A DNA stretch of 64,000 bases from Aldehydirespirator sp965203635 (GCA_965203635.1 OZ241903.1:992001-1056000); one strand, 5' to 3'; positions 7,793 through 16,785 are shown, counted from the stretch's first letter. The notes: a model not told the origin generated them from the letters alone. Numbers and translations: made by a program.

Positions 7793-10333
7793 ATGAACGA
7801 AGCGACACGCGGAAACGGCGAAGCCGACTCCCCAGACTCCGCGAGTCCTGCGACCGGCGCCAGCCCGGGGGTGACCGTCGTCGAGATCCAGGAGGAGATG
7901 GAGAGCTCCTTCCTGGACTACGCCATGTCGGTGATCATCAGCCGGGCGCTGCCCGACGCCCGCGATGGTCTCAAGCCGGTGCACCGCCGGATCCTGTGGT
8001 CGATGTATGACCAGGGCTTCCGTGGAGACCGGGGCCATGTCAAGTGCGCCCGGGTGGTGGGTGACGTGATGGCCCGTTTCCACCCCCATGGCGACGCAGC
8101 CATCTACGACGCCCTGGCCCGGATGGCCCAGCCGTTCTCGCTGCAGCACCCCCTCATCGACTTTCACGGCAACTACGGCTCGCCCGAGGATCCGCCGGCC
8201 GCGGCCCGCTACACCGAGTGCCGCCTCGATTCGCTGGCCATGTCGATGCTCGCCGACATCGGCGAGGACACGGTCGACTTTGTCGACAACTATTCGGGGG
8301 ACTTCACCGAGCCGGCCGTACTTCCGGCCCGCCTGCCGAACCTCCTGGTGAACGGCAGCCAGGGGATCGCGGTGGGCATGGCCACCAACATCCCGCCCCA
8401 CAACCTCGTCGAGGTGATCGACGCGGTGGTGCTGCTCCTGGAAGACCCCGACGCCGGCGTCGAGGACCTGATGGAGCGCGTGCACGGCCCGGACTTTCCC
8501 ACCGGCGGGCAGATACTGGGTCGCAGCGGTTTCGAGTCCGCCTACCGGACCGGGCGCGGCTCGGTGAAGATGCGGGCCGACGTGGTGCTGGCCGAGATCG
8601 CGGGCCGCAATGCGCTCGTCGTGGAGGCTCTGCCCTACCAGGTGTCGGCCGGCACCGTCGCCCGCAAGATCGCGGACCTGGTCAATGCCGGGGAGTTGGA
8701 GGGGATTGCCGACGTCAACGACGAATCCTCGGGCGATGACACCCGCTTCGTGATCAAGCTCAAGCGGGACGCCAACCCGGAAGTGGTGCTGAACAACCTC
8801 TGGAAGCACACCCCGCTGCAGTCCAGCTTCGCCATGAATGTGGTGGCGCTGGTGGACGGAGTGCCTCGCACGCTCAGCCTGCGCGACGCGCTGGTCGCAT
8901 ACGTCGCGCATCAGATCGAAGTGGTGACCCGGCGGTCGGAGTTCCGTCTGGCCGCGGCCCGGTCACGGCTCCACATCGTGGAAGGGCTGCTGCGCGCTCT
9001 GGATGTGATCGACGAGATCATCGCCACGATTCGCGCCAGCGAGAACACCGCCGCCGCCCGTGCGTCCCTTATGGCCGAGCCCTACGAGTTCTCGGAGGAG
9101 CAGGCCAACCACATTCTCGAGATGGCCCTTTCCCGCCTGACCCGCCTGGGCCGCACCCAGCTCGAGACGGAGGCCGCCGAGAAGCGCATCTTGATAGCGG
9201 ATCTGGAGGCATTGCTGGCCGACGAGCATCGCCTCCGGATGGCGATCCGCGACGAACTCAAGGAGATCTCCGAGAAGTTCGGGGTCGAGCGCAGGTCGGT
9301 GCTCGAGATCGACCCGGGCGAGCTCGACATCGAGGACTTGATCGACGACGACGACCTGGTGTTCACCATGTCGGCATCGGGTTATGTCAAGACGGTCCCC
9401 ACCGACGAGTTCCGCCTGCAGGGCCGCGGCGGCCGCGGGGTGGCGGGCGCGAAGCTCAAGCAGGCCGACAGCGTCATGCACCTGATCCACACCACGGCCC
9501 ACTCCTACCTGTTGTTCTTCAGCAACCGGGGCCGGGTCTACCGGCTGAAGGCCCATGAGGTGCCGGTGGCTTCGCGCACCGCCCGGGGCACCTCGATCGT
9601 GAACCTGCTGTCACTGCAGGACGGCGAGCGGATCCAGGCTGTGATCGACACCCGCGACTACGAGATGAACCGGTTCCTGCTGTTTGCTACGGCCAACGGC
9701 CGGGTGAAGCGCACGAAGTTCACGGCTTACGACTCGTCTCGCAAGGCGGGTCTCATCGCCATTCGCCTGTACGACGACGATGAGCTGGTAGCGGTCGTGC
9801 CGACCGACGGCGTGCACGACATATTGCTGTCGTCGCGTCTGGGCCAGACGATCCGCTTCGCGCAGCGCCAGGTTCGTGAGATGGGCCGGATCGCAGCCGG
9901 GGTCATCGGGTTGAAGTTGAAACACGCCGGCGATTCGGTGGTGTCGTGCGCGGTGGCCCGTCCGGGCGCGGCGCTGCTGTACGTGACCACCCGGGGCTAT
10001 GGCAAACGAACACCGGTGGCCGCGTTCAACTGCCGAGGCCGTGGCGGCCAGGGGAACATCGGGTCCAAGCCCACGGAAGAGAAGGGCGAAGTGGTCGGAA
10101 CACTTGTCGTGGATCCTGGCGACGAGGTTCTGGCCGTGACCGCCAACGGCGTGGTGATCCGGGTTCCGGTGGGCGACGTGTCCGAGCGGAGCCGGATGGC
10201 GTCGGGTGTCAAGGTGATGAATCCCGACCCCGGCGACGAGGTGGTGGCCATTGCCCTCGTCGGCGACGACATCAACGGCAACTCGAACCGGGATCCTTCC
10301 GAACACCTCGAAGCTGAACCAGACGCGCGATGA
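7793..10333 (+). CDS. gyrA: DNA gyrase subunit A
   Basis: GyrA cuts and rejoins DNA in the gyrase A2B2 complex. The 846-residue protein has the winged-helix breakage domain with catalytic Tyr140 (A-A-R-Y-T-E), a coiled-coil arm, and a C-terminal beta-pinwheel with the GyrA-box-like Q-G-R-G-G-R-G near residue 543. The quinolone region reads G-D-A-A-I-Y-D, so the position equivalent to E. coli Ser83 is Ala102, as in mycobacteria. It starts 20 bases after gyrB, and its stop overlaps the next gene by four bases. Confidence 0.97.
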   Translation: MNEATRGNGEADSPDSASPATGASPGVTVVEIQEEMESSFLDYAMSVIISRALPDARDGLKPVHRRILWSMYDQGFRGDRGHVKCARVVGDVMARFHPHGDAAIYDALARMAQPFSLQHPLIDFHGNYGSPEDPPAAARYTECRLDSLAMSMLADIGEDTVDFVDNYSGDFTEPAVLPARLPNLLVNGSQGIAVGMATNIPPHNLVEVIDAVVLLLEDPDAGVEDLMERVHGPDFPTGGQILGRSGFESAYRTGRGSVKMRADVVLAEIAGRNALVVEALPYQVSAGTVARKIADLVNAGELEGIADVNDESSGDDTRFVIKLKRDANPEVVLNNLWKHTPLQSSFAMNVVALVDGVPRTLSLRDALVAYVAHQIEVVTRRSEFRLAAARSRLHIVEGLLRALDVIDEIIATIRASENTAAARASLMAEPYEFSEEQANHILEMALSRLTRLGRTQLETEAAEKRILIADLEALLADEHRLRMAIRDELKEISEKFGVERRSVLEIDPGELDIEDLIDDDDLVFTMSASGYVKTVPTDEFRLQGRGGRGVAGAKLKQADSVMHLIHTTAHSYLLFFSNRGRVYRLKAHEVPVASRTARGTSIVNLLSLQDGERIQAVIDTRDYEMNRFLLFATANGRVKRTKFTAYDSSRKAGLIAIRLYDDDELVAVVPTDGVHDILLSSRLGQTIRFAQRQVREMGRIAAGVIGLKLKHAGDSVVSCAVARPGAALLYVTTRGYGKRTPVAAFNCRGRGGQGNIGSKPTEEKGEVVGTLVVDPGDEVLAVTANGVVIRVPVGDVSERSRMASGVKVMNPDPGDEVVAIALVGDDINGNSNRDPSEHLEAEPDAR

Positions 10334-10701
10334 CGGCGCGGGCCAGGCCCGAGCCCCGGGACCGGGGGCAAGCCGCGCCCCTGATGGTCGTGATGCTGCT
10401 GGTGCTGACGTTGGCGGTTGCGGTGACCGTCGAGATCGGGCGGTTCCTGGACGAGAGCGCCCGAGCCCGGACTGCGGCCGACGCGGCGGCATTGGCCGGC
10501 GCGGCTGCCGGCCGCGCCGAAGCGGCCGCCCTTGCGGTGGCCAATGGGGGGCTGTTGCTGTCCTACACCGAACAGGAGGCGGATGGTGACTCCAATGCCA
10601 TGCTCGTTACCGTTGCGGTTCAAGTGGGCCGAGCCAGCCAGACAGCCCGGGCCGAGCGCCTGGTCGAGTGGACTGCGCCCCCTGATGCGACGCATAACTA
10701 G
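10330..10701 (+). CDS. TadE/TadG-like pilus or secretion protein
   Basis: A 123-residue protein with an N-terminal R-G-Q-A-A-P-L motif (near residue 12), a single hydrophobic helix of about 20 residues, and then E-I-G-R-F-L-D-E-S-A-R-A-R-T-A-A-D-A-A-A-L-A-G. This is the layout of TadE/TadG-type pseudopilins and helicase/secretion neighbourhood proteins. Such proteins sit in the membrane and assemble Tad/Flp pili, but no other tad gene is in the window. Its ATG overlaps the gyrA stop (ATGA), so it may be translated by coupling to gyrA. Function beyond the fold is unknown. Confidence 0.65.
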   Translation: MTARARPEPRDRGQAAPLMVVMLLVLTLAVAVTVEIGRFLDESARARTAADAAALAGAAAGRAEAAALAVANGGLLLSYTEQEADGDSNAMLVTVAVQVGRASQTARAERLVEWTAPPDATHN

Positions 10702-10734
10702 ACTGCGGCATCGTCGGAGGGGCCATGGACAACT

Positions 10735-11409
10735 ATGAGCGAAGAGTCGACTTCCGGCGTCGGTGATCAGCATCACGGTGCGTCGTCCGGCGACGCCCCG
10801 GCTCCGGATTCCGCCGCAGATTCGGGTGCCGACGACGGCACCCTATTCGGTCCCCGCCCGAGCCCTATGCCGCGCTCGACCGTCGGCCGCGCCCTGAGAG
10901 CCCGGTCCAATCGACGTCTGCGCGCTCGCCGGGTCCGTCGTCTTGTGCGGCATGTCGAGCCCTGGTCGGTGCTGAAGGTCTCGCTGATCCTCTACTTCTG
11001 TGCCTGGGTGGTCATGTTGTTTGTGGGGGTGACGCTGTGGAACCTCGCGGTGAACTCCGGGCTGGTCGCCAACATCGAGAACTTCGTGGTGGAGCTGTTC
11101 GCGTTGGAGTCGTTCAAGATCAACGCCGACCAGATCTTCCGGATTGCGGCTGTCGGCGGGCTGGTCCTGGTCCTGGCGGGCAGCGGGCTGACGGTGCTCG
11201 GTGCGGTGCTCTTCAACCTGATCAGCGATGTCACCGGGGGAGTGCGCCTGACTGTCATTGAGGAGGAGACAGCCCGCCCGCGCTCGCGCCGGACCCGGCG
11301 GCGGGTTCTGGTGGCTGCACCGCCTCCCAGCGTGGAACCCCCGGCCGAACCCCCGCCCACCACGCCCAGTGGCACAAAGCCCGGTGGCACAAAAGAAGCT
11401 CGCGGCTAG
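10735..11409 (+). CDS. DUF3566 membrane protein
   Basis: A 224-residue protein with a disordered acidic N-terminus (1-40), an Arg-rich segment (about 45-70), and two transmembrane helices (near 80-105 and 136-160) linked by a short loop containing A-L-E-S-F-K-I-N. The C-terminus is Arg- then Pro-rich. This matches DUF3566, a family found just after gyrA in many actinobacteria and close to the tRNA-Ile gene, as here. Its biochemical role is not known. Confidence 0.85.
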   Translation: MSEESTSGVGDQHHGASSGDAPAPDSAADSGADDGTLFGPRPSPMPRSTVGRALRARSNRRLRARRVRRLVRHVEPWSVLKVSLILYFCAWVVMLFVGVTLWNLAVNSGLVANIENFVVELFALESFKINADQIFRIAAVGGLVLVLAGSGLTVLGAVLFNLISDVTGGVRLTVIEEETARPRSRRTRRRVLVAAPPPSVEPPAEPPPTTPSGTKPGGTKEARG

Positions 11410-11424
11410 CGTGGGGCGCCGCTG

Positions 11425-11498
<74 letters not shown>

Positions 11499-11537
11499 CA
11501 CTCCAGACCGACAGCCTGACACCGCCCGGAGGCCGTC

Positions 11538-11690
11538 TTGGCCGCAGGATTCATCACCTTGATCCGCCGGACGTTCGTTGCCGTCATCGTTGGGATGGCG
11601 GTAGCCGCGGCCATCCGGGTGCGCGGCCGCGGCGGCGTCCCCCCTCAAACAGGAGGCTGGCGCGAGCTGCGGGACGACGAGTTGGCGTGA
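11538..11690 (+). CDS. Small single-span membrane protein (hypothetical)
   Basis: A TTG start at 11538, with CCGGAGG just upstream, opens a 50-codon frame. It encodes one hydrophobic helix (FVAVIVGMAVAAAIRV) flanked by basic residues, then a polar tail ending in W-R-E-L-R-D-D-E-L-A. The stop overlaps the GTG of the next gene (GTGA at 11687-11690), which supports both frames. I do not recognise a family. Confidence 0.5.
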   Translation: MAAGFITLIRRTFVAVIVGMAVAAAIRVRGRGGVPPQTGGWRELRDDELA

Positions 11691-12826
11691 CGGACGCCAG
11701 AGGCCGAGCGGGCGAGGCCCCCGGGCCTGAGCGGCCCGTGAGCGCAGCGAACAGGAGCGGGGATCTGGCCCGAGCGGCCCGTGAGCGCAGCGAACAAGAG
11801 CGGGAGACACCGCGCACCGCTGGTGCGAGCATCGTTGTGTTCGGTGCGGGCGCAACCGGTGCTCGGATCGTTCGCATGCTGGCCGCCAGCACCCGCGTGG
11901 GCTCCGTTGAGGTGCGCGACACGGATCCGACCCGGCTGCAGGAAGTCTCGAGTTCGTTCGACGACACCGTGGTCCTCGGCCAAGGCTCGGACGTGCCCGA
12001 CTCCGCGGACATAGTGGTGGTGGCCACGGCCGCGGGCACGCAGGCCGCGGTGGCCCTGAGCGCGGTGAGAGCGGCCGCGGCGGTCGTCACGACCACCAAC
12101 GAGATCATCGAGACCCGCGATCTGCTGGCACTTGATCAGCAGGCCAGGCAGCATGGTGTGCCCTTGGTGGTGGGCGCCGGGTTCATGCCTGGTCTCACCT
12201 GCCTGCTGGCTCGTGCGGGCGCCGCGGAGTTCGACGCAGTCGACGAGATTCATGTTGCCAAGGTGGGCACGGGCGGACCAGCATGCGCGCGCCAGCACCA
12301 TCGTGCCCTGAGCAGCCTCGCCATCGACTGGAGGGATGGTCGCTGGACCCGCCGACCGGGCGGCTCGGGACGGGAGTTGTGCTGGTTCCCCGATCCTGTG
12401 GCTGGACGGGACTGCTACCGGGGAGCGCTCCCGGATGCGCTGCTGCTGGTTCCGGCGTTCCCGGGCGTTGACCGGGTGACGGCCCGGATGGCGGCCACCC
12501 GCCGTGATCGATTGACCGCGCCGTTGCCCATGATGCGTCGCCCCCATCCCGAAGGCGGGGTCGGGGCGGTGCGTGTCGAACTGCGCGGCTGGCGTGATTC
12601 TGGTCGCCATGTGGTGGTGCTCGGCGCCCAGGCGCGGCCGGCAGAGGGAGCGGCCATTGTTGCCGCCTCAACAGCCCTGCACCTCGTCGATCACCGGCCG
12701 GTGCCCGGCGCGGCCGGGTTGGCCTCGATCCCTAGCCCTGATGGCCTGCTGAGGCAGGTAACGGCTCGCAACCTGCGGCCCTGCAGGTTCGAGGGTTTCG
12801 CCCTGTCACGCGACGCCGCTGTCTGA
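11687..12826 (+). CDS. NAD(P)-binding saccharopine-dehydrogenase-like protein
   Basis: The 379-residue protein has a Rossmann motif I-V-V-F-G-A-G-A-T-G near residue 50, followed by strands typical of saccharopine dehydrogenase-like folds, and a later V-V-G-A-G-F-M-P-G-L segment near residue 163 that fits that family. The substrate is unknown. The first 45 residues are low complexity and are encoded by two copies of the dispersed repeat (11697-11810), read in frame. The GTG at 11687 overlaps the preceding small gene's stop; a start inside the repeat at 11738 is the alternative. The 3' end overlaps the convergent hisN-like gene by 21 bases. Confidence 0.65.
   Translation: MTDARGRAGEAPGPERPVSAANRSGDLARAARERSEQERETPRTAGASIVVFGAGATGARIVRMLAASTRVGSVEVRDTDPTRLQEVSSSFDDTVVLGQGSDVPDSADIVVVATAAGTQAAVALSAVRAAAAVVTTTNEIIETRDLLALDQQARQHGVPLVVGAGFMPGLTCLLARAGAAEFDAVDEIHVAKVGTGGPACARQHHRALSSLAIDWRDGRWTRRPGGSGRELCWFPDPVAGRDCYRGALPDALLLVPAFPGVDRVTARMAATRRDRLTAPLPMMRRPHPEGGVGAVRVELRGWRDSGRHVVVLGAQARPAEGAAIVAASTALHLVDHRPVPGAAGLASIPSPDGLLRQVTARNLRPCRFEGFALSRDAAV
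11697..11810 (+). repeat. Dispersed repeat, copies 2a and 2b, inside a coding sequence
   Basis: A full-length copy runs from CCAGAGGCCGAGCGGGCGAG at 11697 to about 11762 and is followed at once by a second copy of the 3' module (11766-11810, ending AACAAGAGCGGGAGACAC). The pair lies in frame at the start of the saccharopine-dehydrogenase-like gene and supplies its N-terminal residues. Other copies in the window are intergenic or touch gene ends. Confidence 0.8.
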
Positions 12827-13579
12827 GGATCTGAAGCAGCCCAGCAGATCGTCGTGCAGGGTTCCGTTGGTGGCCACCGCTGAGCCGCTGCGCCAGTCGT
12901 CTATGCCGGCCGTGTCCGAGAACCGGCCGCCCGCCTCGGTGATGATGACGGACATCGGGGCGACATCCCAGTCGAAGCACTCAGGATCGACCATGGCCTC
13001 CGCCCGCCCGGTCGCCACGAGGGCGTAACCGTAGGCGTCACCCCAGGTTCGCACCCGGGCCCCCCCGGAGCGAACCCTCTGCAGAGCGCTGTCCGGCCAG
13101 TAGGAGAGACCGCTCGTGCAGATGTAGGCCCCCTCGAAGTCGGAACGGTCGCTGACTCGGCACGGCTCGCCGTCCCAGTGGGCGCCGCGGCCCCGTCCGG
13201 CCCAGACGCACTCGTCCAGGGCAGGCAGGAAGATGACACCCGCGGCCGGGCCCCGATCATCGATCAGGGCCAGCAGGGTGGCGAAGAGGGGGACGCCTTG
13301 CGCGAAAGCCTTGGTGCCGTCGATCGGATCGATCACCCAGGTGCGTCCGGTGCGGCCGGCCACCTCACCCTCCTCCTCGCCGCGGACCGTGTCGCCGGGA
13401 TATGTCGCCAGGATCTCCGAGCGCAAGAACCGCTCGGCTGCATAGTCGGCCTCGGTAACCGGCGATCCGTCGCTCTTGGCCGTCACCGACAGGCCTCGCA
13501 ACTGGTACCAGTCCAGAGTGATGCGCCCGGCCCGCCGGGCCGCGGTCACCGCGAAGTCGACGAGGTCCTGCTCGATCAT
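12806..13579 (-). CDS. hisN: Inositol-monophosphatase-family phosphatase, likely histidinol-phosphatase
   Basis: The 257-residue protein shows the Mg-dependent IMPase motifs: T-E-A-D near residue 43, G-E-E-E-G near 68, W-V-I-D-P-I-D-G-T near 82, and W-D-V-A-P near 204. Actinobacterial members with this length and the K-S-D-G-S-P-V-T-E-A-D sequence are usually histidinol-phosphatases of histidine synthesis, although the fold also covers inositol phosphatases. No other his gene is near. The choice between histidinol phosphate and inositol phosphate is inference. Confidence 0.75.
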   Translation of the reverse strand: MIEQDLVDFAVTAARRAGRITLDWYQLRGLSVTAKSDGSPVTEADYAAERFLRSEILATYPGDTVRGEEEGEVAGRTGRTWVIDPIDGTKAFAQGVPLFATLLALIDDRGPAAGVIFLPALDECVWAGRGRGAHWDGEPCRVSDRSDFEGAYICTSGLSYWPDSALQRVRSGGARVRTWGDAYGYALVATGRAEAMVDPECFDWDVAPMSVIITEAGGRFSDTAGIDDWRSGSAVATNGTLHDDLLGCFRSSDSGVA

Positions 13580-13644
13580 GTCCCCGCCCCGCTTCTGGGC
13601 CGTGATCGGTGGTGATTATGATATATGTTGATATTGTTCATTCT

Positions 13645-14019
13645 ATGTCAGGTAGTGCCCAGCTATTTCAGGAAGCAGCCCTCAAGGCGTTGCGATCCGA
13701 GAGATGCCACTCTGTGGCGGAGGTGCTCGATCGCCGACGAGTTGTCTTGGCTGAGCGCCACCGTCCTGTGGCAGCTCTGCACCACGAGGAGGTCTGGAGG
13801 GGACGGGCTGCCACCGCCAGCCGCATCAAGCTGTGCCGCGTCATCGGCGCGGCACTGTATTCCCTCGCTCTCGACCTGGCGACAGCCAGCCGGGCATTGC
13901 GGGGCGAAGCCTCCAGGCTCGAACAGGAGGCGGCCCGGCTGCGGTCCAGAGCCAGAACTCTGGCCGATGACGAAGCCCGAGCCGCCATGAGAGCCGGTGG
14001 GATATTGTCGCGATCATGA
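13645..14019 (+). CDS. Hypothetical protein with coiled-coil C-terminus
   Basis: A 124-residue protein I do not recognise. It is rich in Ala, Arg and Glu. Residues 75-110 read L-R-G-E-A-S-R-L-E-Q-E-A-A-R-L-R and look like a short coiled coil. The middle has a hydrophobic V-I-G-A-A-L-Y-S-L-A segment. ATG at 13645 was chosen because the upstream in-frame DNA (13609-13644) is AT-rich and looks like promoter rather than coding sequence. The end overlaps the next gene's start by four bases, so the two are probably co-translated. Confidence 0.5.
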   Translation: MSGSAQLFQEAALKALRSERCHSVAEVLDRRRVVLAERHRPVAALHHEEVWRGRAATASRIKLCRVIGAALYSLALDLATASRALRGEASRLEQEAARLRSRARTLADDEARAAMRAGGILSRS

Positions 14020-15239
14020 TTGTCGACACGCTCCGATCGGTTCTGCGCTTCCGCCGGTTCGAGTTCAACGCGACGAGGCGGCGCCTCCAGAAGGCGGCCA
14101 GCATCGAAGATCTGCGCCGGATCGCCCGCCGCCGCCTTCCCGGCGGGGTGTTCGACTACATCGACGGGGGAGCCGAGGACGAGGTCGCGATGGACCGCAA
14201 CACGCGTGGCTTCCGGGAACTCGAGTTCGTGCCTCGTGTCCTGCGCGACATGGGAAACGTGGACACCACCGGCACGATTCTCGGACGCGAGGTGCCCTTC
14301 CCGCTCATACTGGCACCGACGGGCTTCACCCGGATAGCCCACCCGCCCGGCGAGTTGGCCGTGGCCCGCGCCGCGGAGCGGGCCGGGCTTCCCTATTCGC
14401 TGTCGACGATGGGCACGCGGTCGGTGGAGGAGGTGGCCGCGGTCAGCAGCGGCTCGAAGTGGTTCCAGGTGTACGTATGGCGCGACAAGGGCCTGCTCAA
14501 GGACATGATCCTGCGGGCCGCCGAGGCCGGCTTCGAAGTGCTGTGCATCACGGTGGATGCGGCCATGCTGGGCCGGCGCGAGCGCGATGTGCGCCGGGGG
14601 TTCACCCTGCCTCCCAAGATGGGACTGGACACCGTCGTGGAGGGCATGATCCGGCCTGGCTGGAGCCTGCGGTTCGCATTCTCCGAGCCCATCGAGTTCG
14701 CCAATGTCGCCGGCAACACCGACATCGACGGATCGACCGCGGTGGATCTGGCCGCCTTCATGAACGAGCAGTTCGATCCCACGCTGTCGTGGGAGGACGT
14801 GGAGTGGATGCGCTCGCTGTGGGACGGGCCGGTGCTGATCAAGGGCGTCCAGAGCGTGGCCGACGCGGTGATAGCCCGCGATCGGGGGCTCGACGGCATC
14901 GTGCTGTCCAACCACGGCGGCCGCCAGCTCGACTCGGCCCCTTCCATCGTCGAGCTTGTTCAACCGGTGGCGGAGGCGGTCGGCGGCGACCTCGACATCG
15001 TCTGCGACGGCGGTGTCCGCCGGGGCGGCGACATCGTAAAGGCGCTGGCCCTGGGAGCGACGTCGTGCATGATTGGACGGCCGTACCTGTACGGACTGGC
15101 CGCGGCTGGGGAAGAGGGTGTGGACTGGGTCATCGAGCACCTCCGCACCAGCATGAAGCGAGACATGGCCCTATGCGGCGCGGCAAGCGTGGCCGAACTG
15201 ACTCCGGACCTGATCTACCGGGTCGACTCTGGGCGGTGA
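14016..15239 (+). CDS. FMN-dependent alpha-hydroxy-acid oxidase/dehydrogenase
   Basis: The 407-residue protein belongs to the lactate dehydrogenase/glycolate oxidase TIM-barrel family. It has the F-D-Y-I-D-G-G-A-E-D-E segment near residue 47, the I-L-A-P-T-G segment near 95, and the active-site motif S-N-H-G-G-R-Q-L-D near 294, followed by the phosphate-binding D-G-G-V-R-R-G-G-D. It would oxidise a 2-hydroxy acid to a 2-oxo acid with FMN. The exact substrate cannot be read from the sequence; lactate, glycolate or a longer acid are all possible. It overlaps the preceding hypothetical gene. Confidence 0.85.
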   Translation: MIVDTLRSVLRFRRFEFNATRRRLQKAASIEDLRRIARRRLPGGVFDYIDGGAEDEVAMDRNTRGFRELEFVPRVLRDMGNVDTTGTILGREVPFPLILAPTGFTRIAHPPGELAVARAAERAGLPYSLSTMGTRSVEEVAAVSSGSKWFQVYVWRDKGLLKDMILRAAEAGFEVLCITVDAAMLGRRERDVRRGFTLPPKMGLDTVVEGMIRPGWSLRFAFSEPIEFANVAGNTDIDGSTAVDLAAFMNEQFDPTLSWEDVEWMRSLWDGPVLIKGVQSVADAVIARDRGLDGIVLSNHGGRQLDSAPSIVELVQPVAEAVGGDLDIVCDGGVRRGGDIVKALALGATSCMIGRPYLYGLAAAGEEGVDWVIEHLRTSMKRDMALCGAASVAELTPDLIYRVDSGR

Positions 15240-15295
15240 GCCGGTTTGCGACAGCCGCTACACCCGGAGCCCTAGAGAGCCCCTACTGTTTGGGT

Positions 15296-15324
15296 TAGAC
15301 ATACTCACACAAATGTTGTAGCCT
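15296..15324 (+). promoter_or_regulatory. Possible promoter for the taurine genes
   Basis: TAGACA (15296-15301) and TAGCCT (15319-15324) are separated by 17 bases, giving a weak sigma-70-type promoter about 60 bases before the aminotransferase. The spacer holds ACAAATGTTGT, a small inverted repeat that might be an operator. The local AT-richness supports this, but the match is modest. Confidence 0.35.
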
Positions 15325-15380
15325 CTAAGCAGGTCGGCCGGGCACGGACCGGTTTCCGCGGGTACAGGAGGCGTACACGG

Positions 15381-16751
15381 TTGGGGGACAGGGAGCAGGC
15401 TCGCCATCATCTGCTGCCGCATTTCACGCGGGGCGACGCCTGGCGTCGCGATGACCTGGCCGTGATCGACCGCGGCGAGGGCTGCTACGTGTGGGACACG
15501 GACGGAAGCCGGTACCTGGACGCTCTTGCCGGCCTGTTCTGCACCAATCTCGGTCACGGCCGCAGCGATCTCACCGCGGCTGCGTCCAAGCAGATGGACA
15601 AGCTCGCCTTCTACCCCAATTGGGGAATGGCGCACCCTTCGGCCATACAGGCGGCGACGATGATCGCCACCGCCGCGCCGGGTGACCTCGACCGGGTGTT
15701 CTTCGTCAGCTCGGGATCCGAGGCAGTTGAATCGGCTCTGAAATTCGCCCGCTGCTATCACCTGGCCAACGGCGAGGAGGGACGGCACAAGGTGGTGGCC
15801 CGACGGTGGGCCTACCACGGCACGACTCTGGGCGCCCTGGCGCTGACGGGCATTCCCAGCTTCCGGGACCCGTTCCTGCCGATGCTCGCCGACAACGTGC
15901 TCCGCGTTCCCAACACGTTGGAATGCACCGCGGCGGCCGGCCGGCCCGCCCGGGAGCTCGACTGCGTGCAAGCGATCGAGGAGGCGATCGTGGCTGCCGG
16001 TCCCGACACCGTGGCCATGGTTATCGCCGAGCCGGTGCAGAACGGCCGGGGGGCGCTCGTCCCGCCCGAGGGCTACTGGCAGGAGCTGCGCCGCATCTGC
16101 GATGCCTACGGCGTGCTGCTGTGCGCCGACGAGGTCATCAACTCCTTCGGGCGGCTGGGCCATTGGTTCGGCAGTGAGCGCTTCGGTGCTGAACCCGACA
16201 TGATCACCTTCGCCAAGGGGGTGACCAGCGCCTACCAGCCCCTCGGAGGGCTGGTGGTGCGCGGCCCGCTCGTGGATCGCCTGTGGGACTCACCGCTTGC
16301 CATGTACGTCCATGGCTCCACCTTCGGCGGTCACCCGGTGGCCACCGCGGTTGCGGTGGCCAACATGACCGCCATGCGCGATGAGGACGTCTTCGGGCGC
16401 GTCCTGGCAAACGAGGCTCGCCTGGGCGACGGCCTGCGGGCGCTGATGGAGTCCCACCCCTGCGTCAAGGACATAAGGGGCACCGGCTACTTCTATTCCG
16501 TCGAGTTGATGCGAGATCGTGCCAGAGGGGTGGACCTCAACGATGCGGAGGTCGCCGAACTGCTTCCGGGCGGCGTGCTCGACCGGCTGGTTCGCTCCGC
16601 ACGCGTACTGGTGCGGCCCGACGGCAGGGGCGCAGTGATGCTCGCGGTGTCGCCGCCTCTGGTGGCCGACGAGAACGTGATCGACGACCTGCTCGGTCGT
16701 CTCGACCAAGTGCTCGACCGCCTAGGCGGTTGGCTGAGGACCTCGACATGA
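15381..16751 (+). CDS. tpa: Class III aminotransferase, probable taurine:pyruvate aminotransferase
   Basis: The 456-residue PLP enzyme has the class III features: S-S-G-S-E-A-V-E-S-A-L-K-F near residue 112, Y-H-G-T-T near 151, D-E-V-I-N-S-F-G near 250, and the PLP lysine in F-A-K-G-V-T near 279. Taurine:pyruvate aminotransferase makes sulfoacetaldehyde and alanine. The substrate is inferred from the next genes, which encode a TauA-like binding protein, ABC transporter and phosphate acetyltransferase. Related enzymes act on other omega-amines. The TTG start at 15381 follows a GGAGG-type site (ACAGGAGGC at 15364-15372). Confidence 0.75.
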   Translation: MGDREQARHHLLPHFTRGDAWRRDDLAVIDRGEGCYVWDTDGSRYLDALAGLFCTNLGHGRSDLTAAASKQMDKLAFYPNWGMAHPSAIQAATMIATAAPGDLDRVFFVSSGSEAVESALKFARCYHLANGEEGRHKVVARRWAYHGTTLGALALTGIPSFRDPFLPMLADNVLRVPNTLECTAAAGRPARELDCVQAIEEAIVAAGPDTVAMVIAEPVQNGRGALVPPEGYWQELRRICDAYGVLLCADEVINSFGRLGHWFGSERFGAEPDMITFAKGVTSAYQPLGGLVVRGPLVDRLWDSPLAMYVHGSTFGGHPVATAVAVANMTAMRDEDVFGRVLANEARLGDGLRALMESHPCVKDIRGTGYFYSVELMRDRARGVDLNDAEVAELLPGGVLDRLVRSARVLVRPDGRGAVMLAVSPPLVADENVIDDLLGRLDQVLDRLGGWLRTST

Positions 16752-16785
16752 GGCTCGACATACCCAATGAATTGGAGGGATCCCC

